NCBI RefSeq assembly: GCF_040675535.1
Contig: NZ_JBFAPC010000005.1
Span: 1 to 64,000 of the forward strand
Direction of reading: 5' to 3'
DNA from: Patulibacter sp040675535
GTDB lineage: Bacteria; Actinomycetota; Thermoleophilia; Solirubrobacterales; Solirubrobacteraceae
DNA length: 64,000 bases
Shown here: piece by piece, positions 16,430 to 23,193 of the stretch
Position numbering within the stretch: position 1 is the stretch's first letter
Layout: each line of letters starts with the position of its first letter
Notes under the pieces: generated by a model
The model's input: the letters and a program-made list of their open reading frames with translations, nothing else
Database searches by the model: none
Told to the model about the DNA's origin: nothing
Position numbers and translations under genes: made by a program

Positions 16430-16696
16430 ACCCCGCGGACCGCCGTGCGACGTTCCAGAGCGACACCCCGACGCTGGAGGCGATCCCGGCCCCATCAAGG
16501 AGGCGCAGCCCGACACCGGCCCCGCCGCGGGCCTCGTCTACCAGCTCCCCGGCGGCACGAGCTCGTACGCCAACGGGATCATCGACTGGCCGGCGCCCGT
16601 GCGCTACGGCTACACGTTCACGAACGACGGGGCCCGGACGATCCACAGCGCCGAGGCGGTCGGCGCCTACTCGGCGACCGAGAAGGCCGCCCGTCC
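16430..16696 (+). pseudogene. Frameshifted fragment of an unknown gene
   Basis: The plus strand reads RATFQSDTPTLEAIP, then, after a shift of one base near 16488, PIKEAQPDTGPAAGLVYQLP, GGTSSYANGIIDWPAPVRYG and YTFTNDGARTIHSAEAVGAY. It stops being protein-like where the asnC fragment begins. The parent family is not recognised. Confidence 0.4.
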
Positions 16697-16965
16697 TCAG
16701 GACGTGCGGCCCGTCCCGCTGCGCGGCCGCCGGGAGCGCATGATCATCCGGCTCTCGGTGGCGGCGACGCCGCCGGACTGGCGGATGGCGCGGACGGTCT
16801 GGTCCATCGCGTCCGTGTCCGCGCAGACGATGCGCAGGACGTCGTCGGACCGCCCGGTGACGAACCACGACTGCCGGACGTCCGGCAACGTCTCGAGGAA
16901 CGCCTCGAACCGCTCCGGCGGCGCGGCCGGCAGCAGGCGCACGTCCCGGCCCGTGTGGTCGTGAC
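16697..16965 (-). pseudogene. Lrp/AsnC-family regulator, C-terminal half only
   Basis: The minus strand encodes the effector-binding (RAM) domain: FEAFLETLPDVRQSWFVTGR, DDVLRIVCADTDAMDQTVRA and a final strand ATESRMIMRS before the stop at 16697. The DNA-binding half that should precede it is absent; sequence upstream belongs to an ald fragment on the opposite strand. AsnC regulators commonly lie divergent to ald, so this looks like the remains of such a pair. Confidence 0.7.
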
Positions 16966-17166
16966 ATGCCCGGCGGCGTCCCCGACACCTCGACCCGCGC
17001 GCTGACCAACGCCACCCTGCCGCACGTCCGGGCGCTGGCGGACCGGGGCACCGACGGCGCGCTGGCCGTCGACCCCGGCCTGCAGGCGGGCGTCAACGTC
17101 CGCGGCGGCGAGATCCTCGTGCCGGCCGTCCAGGAAGCCCTCGACGCGGTGCGCGTCGCGGCCTGA
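16966..17166 (+). pseudogene. ald: Alanine dehydrogenase, C-terminal fragment
   Basis: Sixty-six codons read MPGGVPDTSTRALTNATLPH, VRALADRGTDGALAVDPGLQ and AGVNVRGGEILVPAVQEALD. This matches the last part of Ald (NMPGAVPRTSTxALTNATLPY region to the end). About 300 upstream residues are missing. It abuts the asnC fragment, so one deletion near 16,965 probably removed the 5' halves of both genes and their shared promoter. Confidence 0.8.
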
Positions 17167-17178
17167 GCCCGACCCCGC

Positions 17179-17228
17179 GGGTGATCCCCGCGCACACGTC
17201 GAGTCCGGCCTCCGAGGGTGATCCCCGC
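17179..17228 (+). repeat. Short direct repeat before lhgO
   Basis: GGGTGATCCCCGC occurs at 17179-17191 and 17216-17228, each followed by CACACG with or without one extra G. The region 17167-17311 holds nothing else recognisable. Confidence 0.5.
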
Positions 17229-17311
17229 ACACGCCTCCCGCGCGAGCGATCGCAGCGGCCGACGTGGGCGGGCGGTCCTCGCCCCCGGCCGGCCCCACTA
17301 CGGTGCAGGGG

Positions 17312-18586
17312 ATGAGCGCCCCCGACCCGGCCCCGCGCGGCACGCCCGGCCCGGACCCCGCGGCCTACGACGTGGTCGTCGTCGGCGCGGGCATCCTCGG
17401 CCTGGCGACCGCGCGCGAGCTGCTGGCGCGCGACCCGGGCCTGCGGATCGCGGTGGTCGACCAGGCCGACGCGGTGGCCGCGCACCAGACGGGGCACAAC
17501 AGCGGCGTCATCCACGCGGGGATCTACTACGCGCCGGGGTCGCTGAAGGCGCGGCTGTGCGTCGACGGCGCCCGCCGGATGTACGCGTACTGCGCCGAGC
17601 GGGGGATCCCCACCGAGCGCGTCGGCAAGCTCGTCGTCGCGCTCGACGCCTCCGAGCTGCCGGGGCTCGACGAGCTCGAGCGTCGCTCGCGGATCAACGG
17701 CGTGACCATCGAGCGCGTCGGGCCCGGACGGCTGCGCGAGATCGAGCCGCACGCCGTCGGCGTCGCCGCGCTGCACTCGCCGAACACCGGGATCGTCGAC
17801 TTCGCGACGGTGGCCCGCGCGCTGGCCGAGGACGTCCGCGCCGCGGGCGGCGACGTCCTCCTCGGCCGCGAGGTCACCGGCGTCGCACGGCGCGGCGCGC
17901 TGCGGGAGCTGCGGACCCCCGCCGGCCCGATCCTCACCCGCGGCCTGATCGGCTGCGCCGGCGGCTGGGCCGACCGGCTCGCGGTCGCCGACGGCGGCTC
18001 GCCGGACCCGCGGATCGTCCCGTTCCGCGGCGCCTACCTGCGGCTCCGACCCGAGGCGACGATGCTCGTCCGTGGCCTGATCTACCCCGTGCCGGACCCC
18101 GAGCTGCCGTTCCTCGGCGTCCACCTGACCCGGCATGTGTCGGGCGACGTGCTGCTCGGCCCGACCGCACTCCTGGTCGGCGCGCGCGACGCCTACGACG
18201 TCGGGCGGATCCGGCGCCGCGACCTCGGGTCGATCGTGCGCTGGCCGGGGACCTGGCGGATCGCCCGGCACTTCTGGCGGACCGCGGCGAGCGAGCTGGC
18301 CACCGCCGTCAGCCGCCGCGCCTTCGTGGCCGGGTGCGCGCGCTACGTGCCGGAGCTGCGCACCGAGGACGTGGCGGACGGCTGGGCCGGGGTCCGCGCG
18401 CAGGCGGTCTCCCGCGACGGCCGCCTGGTCGACGACTTCGTGTTCGACGAGCGCCCGGGGGCCCTGCACGTCCGCAACGCGCCGTCCCCGGCGGCGACCT
18501 CGTCGCTGGCGATCGCGGCGATGATCGCGGACCGCGCGGCCGGGTCCCTCGACCTCGCGCCGGCGGGCGCGGCGCCGCGGTCCTAG
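17312..18586 (+). CDS. lhgO: L-2-hydroxyglutarate oxidase
   Basis: This 424-residue FAD enzyme of the DAO/LhgO family has VVVVGAGILGLATARELLAR (FAD dinucleotide motif) at about residue 20 and HQTGHNSGVIHAGIYYAPGS, the diagnostic LhgO segment. The C-terminal GWAGVRAQAVSRDGRLVDDF and NAPSPAATSSLAIA complete it. It oxidises L-2-hydroxyglutarate to 2-oxoglutarate and feeds electrons to the membrane quinone pool. The ATG at 17312 is chosen because the family's N terminus fits; the longer frame from 17264 adds non-homologous residues. Its stop overlaps the stop of a convergent tetR remnant. Confidence 0.92.
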   Translation: MSAPDPAPRGTPGPDPAAYDVVVVGAGILGLATARELLARDPGLRIAVVDQADAVAAHQTGHNSGVIHAGIYYAPGSLKARLCVDGARRMYAYCAERGIPTERVGKLVVALDASELPGLDELERRSRINGVTIERVGPGRLREIEPHAVGVAALHSPNTGIVDFATVARALAEDVRAAGGDVLLGREVTGVARRGALRELRTPAGPILTRGLIGCAGGWADRLAVADGGSPDPRIVPFRGAYLRLRPEATMLVRGLIYPVPDPELPFLGVHLTRHVSGDVLLGPTALLVGARDAYDVGRIRRRDLGSIVRWPGTWRIARHFWRTAASELATAVSRRAFVAGCARYVPELRTEDVADGWAGVRAQAVSRDGRLVDDFVFDERPGALHVRNAPSPAATSSLAIAAMIADRAAGSLDLAPAGAAPRS

Positions 18587-19012
18587 CGCTGCTCAGGCCC
18601 GGCGCTCCTCCGCCTCGCCCCGAAGTACACCCCGTCGACCAGCAGCGCGACCATCCGCCGGCCGTCGCCGCCGCCGTCGGCCGGCCGGTTGAGGCTGGCC
18701 ACGGGGTGCAGGAGGTCCGCGGCGTCGACGCCGGAGCGGATCTCGCCGCTCGCGGTCGCGGCGTCCAGCAGGCCCTGGGGCGGCGGATCGAGGCGCTGTC
18801 GGAAGTCGTCGGGCAGCGCCTGGAACGCCGGGTCGCGGGAGTGCAGGCCCTTCCTCAGCCCCCCTTGCTCGAGAGGAACTCGGTGTAGCGGTCCATCCAC
18901 CGGGCGAGCGCCACGCCCGGCTCGTGCTCCGTGACCAGCGCGGTGGCAGCGTCCGCGCACGCGTCGACCTCGCGCTGGAACACGGCCTCGACCGCCTCGA
19001 CCGCCTCGATGC
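18583..19012 (-). pseudogene. TetR-family regulator lacking its DNA-binding domain, frameshifted
   Basis: The minus strand gives FQREVDACADAATALVTEHE, ARWMDRYTEFLSSKGG and, after a frame change at the C run near 18860, LRKGLHSRDPAFQALPDDFR, GEIRSGVDAADLLHPVASLN and RMVALLVDGVYFGA. This is the ligand domain of a TetR regulator. The N-terminal helix-turn-helix is absent, and the sequence beyond 19012 belongs to a rightward fragment. Confidence 0.65.
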
Positions 19013-19015
19013 CGG

Positions 19016-19099
19016 CTGATCGACCCGCTCGTGGGCTGGACGACGGACGTGCTGCCGGCCGTCGAAGAGGCCCGAGAGCGGTTCGACGCCGACGCGTGA
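19016..19099 (+). pseudogene. C-terminal 27 codons of an unknown gene
   Basis: The frame LIDPLVGWTTDVLPAVEEAR-ERFDADA ends with TGA at 19097-19099. It directly follows the tetR remnant on the opposite strand, again a divergent pair with both 5' ends missing. The family is not recognised. Confidence 0.35.
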
Positions 19100-19193
19100 G
19101 GGCCGCGGCCGGACGGCCGCTCACCCCTGCGACCCTCCGGTTCCCGGCCGGCAGTCGGCGGGCCCGGCCCGGCAGCAGGCCCCGGTTCCGGGA

Positions 19194-19735
19194 TCATCGG
19201 TCGCCGAGCAGCATCTCTGTCCGGTACTCGGCGGAGAGCGCCGGCATGCGGGCCATGCGCGCGGCCCGCTCCGCGGCGGAGACCTCCGGGGCCGGCGCGT
19301 CGCGGGACGCGAGGCGGTCGCCAGCGAGCGCGAAGAAGCGCTCCTGCCCGGCCGGCGAGCAGGTGCAGAGCAGGTGCACGGCGCTGCCGGTCGGGTTGCG
19401 GAAGGCGTGCGGGGCGTTGGCGGGGATGTTGGCCGTCTCGCCGGCCCGGAGCACCCGGGTCTCGCCGCGGAAGGTCACCTCGAGCTCGCCATCCAGCACC
19501 GAGAAGGTCTCCTCGAAGTCGTGGCGGTGCGGCGGCGGTCCGCCGCCCGGCGACACGAGCATGTCGATCAGCGTGAAGCGCCCCGCGGTGTCCTCCCCGC
19601 TGACCAGGACGGTGTAGCTGTCGCCGACCAGCCCGATGTGCGGGAGCGTGTCGTCGTCGGGCCGGGCGACCGCGAGCTCGCGCCCGAGGTCGTCGTCGGG
19701 GAGCGGGGACGGGTCGGGCGCGGGGGTGTGTGCAT
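19194..19735 (-). CDS. Cupin-domain protein, probable one-base frameshift near the start
   Basis: This single-cupin protein has metal-site motif 1 as PPPHRHDFEETFSVLDGELE and motif 2 as NIPANAPHAFRN. The coding frame continues upstream of the ATG at 19562 through SYTVLVSGEDTAGRFTLIDM. It can be joined to the ATG at 19735 (CGGAGCACC ribosome site) only if the G run 19722-19726 gains one base. If the sequence is right, translation would start late and the protein lose about 58 residues. A TetR-operator promoter lies just upstream. The role is unknown; many such cupins are small-molecule dioxygenases or binding proteins. Confidence 0.65.
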
Positions 19736-19744
19736 GGTGCTCCG

Positions 19745-19772
19745 ACTATACGGACGAAATCGTCCGTTTCAA
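19745..19772 (-). promoter_or_regulatory. Promoter of the cupin gene with embedded TetR operator
   Basis: On the minus strand TTGAAA (19767-19772), a 16-base spacer and TATAGT (19745-19750) form a good -35/-10 pair. The spacer is filled by ACGGACGA-AA-TCGTCCGT (19750-19767), an 8-base inverted repeat sharing CGGAC-N6-GTCCG with the site before the tetR gene. Confidence 0.7.
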
Positions 19773-20365
19773 TCGTCGACGCGATCCGGTCCCGCGATGC
19801 CGTCCACGTAGATCCGGGCCTGGCGCCGGGCGATCGCGTCCCAGTCCGTGACGGTCGCCAGCGGCTCGGCGAGCATCGCGCCGAAGAGGACGACGTCGCC
19901 CGCGGTGAGGTCCGCGCGCAGCGACCCGTCCGCGACGCCCGGGGCCAGGAGCGCCTCGACGGCGCGGCCGACCTGGCGTCGCAGCTCGAGGACCGCGGCG
20001 TCGGCGACGACCGGCCCGCCGTGCAGGGGCAGCACGAGCTCGGCCCGCCGGGTGATCGTCGCGTCGAGGAACGCGGCGACGCGGTCGCCCGCGCGTGGCC
20101 CGGCCTCGGAGGCGATCCGGAGGTTCTCGAGCACGATGCCGAAGGAGCGGGCGCTCAGCGCGGCCAGCAGGTCCTCGCGGGTCGGGAAGTGGCGGTAGAC
20201 CGTGCCGACGCCCACGTCCGCGTCGGCGGCGATCGTCGCCATCGGCACCTTCGGGCCCTCGCGCCGGACCGCGTGCACCGCGGCCAGGAGGACCCTCTCG
20301 CGGTTGGCCTCGGCGTCCCGGCGCGGCCGGCGCGAACGGGTCTTCGGGTCGCGGTCCGGGGCCAC
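19769..20365 (-). CDS. TetR-family transcriptional regulator
   Basis: This 198-residue regulator has the helix-turn-helix VPMATIAADADVGVGTVYRH followed by FPTREDLLAALSARSF, and a helical ligand domain ending VTDWDAIARRQARIYVDGIA. The GTG at 20365 fits the family length; the frame is open further upstream across an unrelated SDR remnant. CGGAC-N6-GTCCG operators both upstream of this gene (20397-20418) and inside the cupin promoter suggest it controls itself and the cupin gene that follows on the same strand. Confidence 0.85.
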   Translation of the reverse strand: MAPDRDPKTRSRRPRRDAEANRERVLLAAVHAVRREGPKVPMATIAADADVGVGTVYRHFPTREDLLAALSARSFGIVLENLRIASEAGPRAGDRVAAFLDATITRRAELVLPLHGGPVVADAAVLELRRQVGRAVEALLAPGVADGSLRADLTAGDVVLFGAMLAEPLATVTDWDAIARRQARIYVDGIAGPDRVDD

Positions 20366-20396
20366 GCGCGGATGGTGACAGTTCCCCGCGGCGACG

Positions 20397-20418
20397 AAGC
20401 GGACGCTCTGGTCCGCTT
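20397..20418. promoter_or_regulatory. TetR operator before the tetR gene
   Basis: AAGCGGAC-GCTCTG-GTCCGCTT is a perfect 8-base inverted repeat 32 bases upstream of the GTG at 20365. It has the same CGGAC-N6-GTCCG core as the cupin operator. Confidence 0.7.
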
Positions 20419-20477
20419 GATCGGGCTCGTCCCCGCGGCGTCCGGGACGTCCGTCGCGCGGTCGCGGAGGCGGCGCG

Positions 20478-20698
20478 CTACCCGCGCCGGACGTTCGCCG
20501 CGACGGCGTCCCGGATCGGCGTCGCCCCCTGGTTGAGCTCCAGGATCTGCCGACCACCGCGTCGACGCCCTGCCCCGCGAGCTCCGCCCGCTGCTCGTCC
20601 CGGCGCACGAGGCCTCGGACGGCGTCGCCGCTGGAGGTCAGCTCCCGCGCCAGCAGCCCGCCGATGCCACCCGCGATCCCGACGATGAAGACGTCCAT
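20478..20698 (-). pseudogene. NAD(P)-binding SDR with large internal deletion
   Basis: From ATG 20698 the frame reads MDVFIVGIAGGIGGLLAREL, DAVRGLVRRDEQRAELAGQG and VDAVVG, the N terminus of an atypical SDR. It then jumps, one frame over, to QILELNQGATPIRDAVAANV and stop at 20478, the C terminus of the same family. About 140 middle codons are missing, judged from family length. It lies downstream of and co-directional with the tetR gene at 21346. Confidence 0.75.
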
Positions 20699-20770
20699 GC
20701 TGCAGGCTCCGTTCGTGCGTGCGGCGTCGTGCCGCCCGGCTCGACGGCCCGGTTCGCCGGGGTCTCCCGC

Positions 20771-21346
20771 TCACCCCAGCGACGCCGTCGCCGCCCGCAG
20801 GTCCTCGAGCGCGGCCAGGGCGTGCGGCGCGAGGTCGTCGTCGGCGTCGTCGCCTTCGGACCACTCGGCGTAGCCGCGCTTGAACGCGAGGACGCCGAGC
20901 TCGGCGGCGAGGTGCGCGACCGGGTCGGGGACGCCGCGGGCGACCAGGGCGTCGGTCATCGCGGCGGCGAGGCCGACGCTCTTCAGCGCGTCGCGCTCCT
21001 GGAGCTCGGCGCTGGCGGCGACGGCGGCCTTCAGGCGCGGGCCGAGCTCGCGGTTCATCGGGCCCATGGTGCTCGACGCGCGCTCCAGGCCCGCGGCGAC
21101 GGCCTGCAGGGGCGTCGCGTCCGCCGGTGCCTCGGTGATCCCGTCCGCGAGCAGCCGGCTCAGCGCGTCCTGTCCGGCGACCAACAGCTCCCGCTTGTCC
21201 GGGAAGTGGCGGAAGAACGTGCTCTTCGTGACCCCGGCGCGCTCGGCGATCTGCGCCACCGTCGTGGCGTCGTAGCCCTGCTCGGTGAAGAGGTCGACGG
21301 CCGCGAGGACGAGTCGCTCGCGTGCCCCCGGTTGCCATCGCGCCAT
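20771..21346 (-). CDS. TetR-family transcriptional regulator
   Basis: This 191-residue regulator has the N-terminal helix-turn-helix LFTEQGYDATTVAQIAERAG-VTKSTFFRHFPDKREL, and a C-terminal helical domain with GVLAFKRGYAEWSEGDDADD. It is divergent from the SDR gene at 21454. Three GGGAC-N4-GTCCC palindromes lie between the two starts, so it very likely represses itself and the SDR. Confidence 0.88.
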   Translation of the reverse strand: MARWQPGARERLVLAAVDLFTEQGYDATTVAQIAERAGVTKSTFFRHFPDKRELLVAGQDALSRLLADGITEAPADATPLQAVAAGLERASSTMGPMNRELGPRLKAAVAASAELQERDALKSVGLAAAMTDALVARGVPDPVAHLAAELGVLAFKRGYAEWSEGDDADDDLAPHALAALEDLRAATASLG

Positions 21347-21364
21347 CCGCCCAGCATAGGTGAC

Positions 21365-21432
21365 GGGACACTGGTCCCATGGTGATGGGACTTGTGTCCC
21401 GTCGGGTGCTACGGTGATGGGACAAGGGTCCC
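21365..21432. promoter_or_regulatory. Three TetR operators in a divergent promoter
   Basis: GGGAC-ACTG-GTCCC (21365-21378), GGGAC-TTGT-GTCCC (21387-21400) and GGGAC-AAGG-GTCCC (21419-21432). The last extends to ATGGGAC/GTCCCAT. Centres are 22 and 32 bases apart, about two and three DNA turns. Confidence 0.8.
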
Positions 21433-21453
21433 ATGACTTCGCAGGAGCATCAC

Positions 21454-22335
21454 ATGCACGTCTTCGTCACCGGCGGTACCGGCACCATCGGCACCCCCGT
21501 CGTCGCCGAGCTGCTCGCGGGCGGCCACACCGTCCTCGCGCTCGCCCGGTCGGAGGAGTCGGCCCGGGCCGTCGAGGCCGCCGGCGCCACGGCCCTGCGG
21601 GGCGGGCTCGCGGATCTCGACGTCCTGCGGGCCGGGGCGGCGCAGTCCGACGGCGTGATCTCGCTGGCGTTCGGCCGCGACTACTCGAGCCCGGAGGCGC
21701 TCGCCGCGTCCATCACCGAGGAGACGGCCGCCAACGCCGCGCTGGGGGAGGAGCTCGCCGGCAGCGACCGGCCGATGGTCGTCGTGTCGGGGACGCCGTG
21801 GGTCCCGGGTCGCGCGTCGACCGAGGCCGATCCGATCCCGACGGACGGTCCGGTCGGCGGTCGGGGCCGGGCCGTCACGGCGCACCTGGCGCTGGGGCCG
21901 CGCGGCGTGCGCGCCACCGCCGTCCGCCTGCCGCGCACGGTCCACGAGGACGGCGACGGCGGGTTCGCCGGCCTGCTGGCCCAGTCGGCGCGCCGGACGG
22001 GCGTGGCCGGCTACCCCGGCGACGGCACGCAGCGCTGGCCGGCGGTCCACGCGCGGGACGCGGCGGTCCTCTTCCGCCTGGTGCTCGAGTCCGCGCCGGC
22101 CGGGACGGCCTGGCACGCGGTGGCCGACGAGGGCGACGCCGTCCGTGACATCGCGGCCGTCATCGGCCGGCGGCTCGGCCTGCCGGTCGAGCGGGTGCCG
22201 GAGGAGGCCTTCGGCCCGTTCGGCCCGATCTTCGCGATGGACCAGCCGTCGACGAGCACCCACACCCGCGAGGCGCTGGGCTGGGAGCCGACGCACCCGG
22301 GCCTGCTCGAGGACCTGGAGAACGTCCAGGCCTGA
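21454..22335 (+). CDS. NAD(P)-dependent SDR (atypical/extended, NmrA-like)
   Basis: This 293-residue protein has the dinucleotide motif HVFVTGGTGTIGTPVVAELL at the N terminus and VHARDAAVLFRLVLESAPAG in the C-terminal half. The classical Tyr-Lys pair is not evident, as in many atypical SDRs. The ATG at 21454 has CAGGAG 6-7 bases upstream; an ATG at 21433 in the third operator is less likely. It is probably induced when the divergent TetR binds its ligand, which fits detoxification of a reactive or xenobiotic compound. Confidence 0.85.
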   Translation: MHVFVTGGTGTIGTPVVAELLAGGHTVLALARSEESARAVEAAGATALRGGLADLDVLRAGAAQSDGVISLAFGRDYSSPEALAASITEETAANAALGEELAGSDRPMVVVSGTPWVPGRASTEADPIPTDGPVGGRGRAVTAHLALGPRGVRATAVRLPRTVHEDGDGGFAGLLAQSARRTGVAGYPGDGTQRWPAVHARDAAVLFRLVLESAPAGTAWHAVADEGDAVRDIAAVIGRRLGLPVERVPEEAFGPFGPIFAMDQPSTSTHTREALGWEPTHPGLLEDLENVQA

Positions 22336-22369
22336 GGGCGGCGCCGGGGCATCTGGAGCACCTCCGGGC

Positions 22370-22575
22370 CCGGGGGCGCGGCCGGGATCCTCTGCCGCGC
22401 GCGGTTCCGGGGCGGGCGGCGTCGTCCGGGCCGCGGACCAGCGCGTCGTCGCCCCGTCGCCGCGGAGGGACACGAGGAAGAGGATCGCGCCGAGCGCCAT
22501 GTAGCCGGCGAGGTCGGCCAGGTGCGCATCGTCGCCGCCCGAGGACGCGATGAAGCTCAGGCCGGCGGCCGTCGA
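22370..22575 (-). pseudogene. Fragment of a small membrane protein
   Basis: The minus strand reads LSFIASSGGDDAHLADLAGY, MALGAILFLVSLRGDGATTR and a Pro/Ala-rich tail. Codon use is coding-like to about 22370, then the frame degenerates. The upstream part of the gene is replaced by a tandem repeat and an opposite-strand tetR fragment. Confidence 0.4.
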
Positions 22576-22617
22576 CAGCCCCGGCCCCGACAGCCCCGGC
22601 CCCGACAGCCCCGGCCT
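22573..22617 (+). repeat. Tandem 15-base repeat, three copies
   Basis: The unit CGACAGCCCCGGCCC occurs at 22573-22587, 22588-22602 and 22603-22617 (last base changed). It sits exactly at the junction between two gene fragments of opposite orientation. Confidence 0.8.
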
Positions 22618-22628
22618 CGACGGCCGGG

Positions 22629-23000
22629 GTCGACGGCCGGGAGGTCGTGCGCGCGATCGGCGAGGACGTCGTCGGCGAGCTCGGGCGCCCGGGCTTCCGC
22701 GGCTGCGCCGTCATGAACGCGGCGTCGGAGTTCGAGGATCCCGAGAGCCCGGTCCGGCGCGTGGTCGCCGAGCACCGGCAGTGGTACTACGAGCTGGCGC
22801 GGCGCGGATTCGTCGAGGCGGGGCACCCGCGCCCCGGCAACGCGGCCCGCCACTACGTGATGATCCGCGACGGCGCCATGAGCGCCGCGTACCTCGACAC
22901 CCCGGCCACGGCCCGCCGGGTCTTCTCGCGCGGCGCCGAGGGCCTGCTGAAGTCGATCGACGCCGAGCCGACGGCGCCCGTGGACGACGACGAGGACTGA
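22629..23000 (+). pseudogene. TetR-family regulator lacking its DNA-binding domain
   Basis: The frame reads AIGEDVVGELGRPGFRGCAV, MNAASEFEDPESPVRRVVAE, HRQWYYELARRGFVEAGHPR and AMSAAYLDTPATARRVFSRG, the ligand domain of TetR regulators with the RGCxxxNAAxEF motif. The first 70 or so residues with the helix-turn-helix are missing. A GTG at 22647 could start a shortened protein of 117 residues, but no ribosome site is evident. Confidence 0.65.
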
Positions 23001-23145
23001 GCGCCCCGGCCGGCCCCGCGGCTCCTCGTGCCGCGCGGCCCAGCCGACGCGGGGCCTTCCCGCCCGTTGTCCAACCACCGCACGCGCTCGACCGGCGAGC
23101 ATGACGCGAACGTTCGCGTGCGACGCACGACCCAGGAGGAGCCCG

Positions 23146-23193
23146 ATGCAGCAGGAGCACGAAGCGTCGTCCGAGCAGGAGGCCCGGCGATGA
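23146..23193 (+). CDS. 15-residue leader ORF of the hydantoinase operon
   Basis: ATG 23146, with AGGAGG about 6 bases upstream, opens MQQEHEASSEQEARR. Its TGA (23191-23193) overlaps the ATG of the dihydropyrimidinase gene as ATGA. The ribosome site of the next gene lies inside this ORF, so its translation probably couples to or tunes that gene. No attenuator hairpin is evident. Confidence 0.5.
   Translation: MQQEHEASSEQEARR

Noticed and set aside
17167..17311. Riboswitch or small RNA before lhgO
   Set aside because: Only a 13-base direct repeat is visible; no known riboswitch core or stable fold could be recognised by eye.
22335..22575. Full membrane-protein gene on the minus strand running through the SDR gene
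   Set aside because: Coding-like codon use stops near 22370 and the remaining frame is antisense to a clear SDR gene, so only a fragment is reported.
22573..22617. CRISPR-like or minisatellite array
   Set aside because: Only three directly adjoining 15-base copies without spacers; this is a simple tandem repeat.
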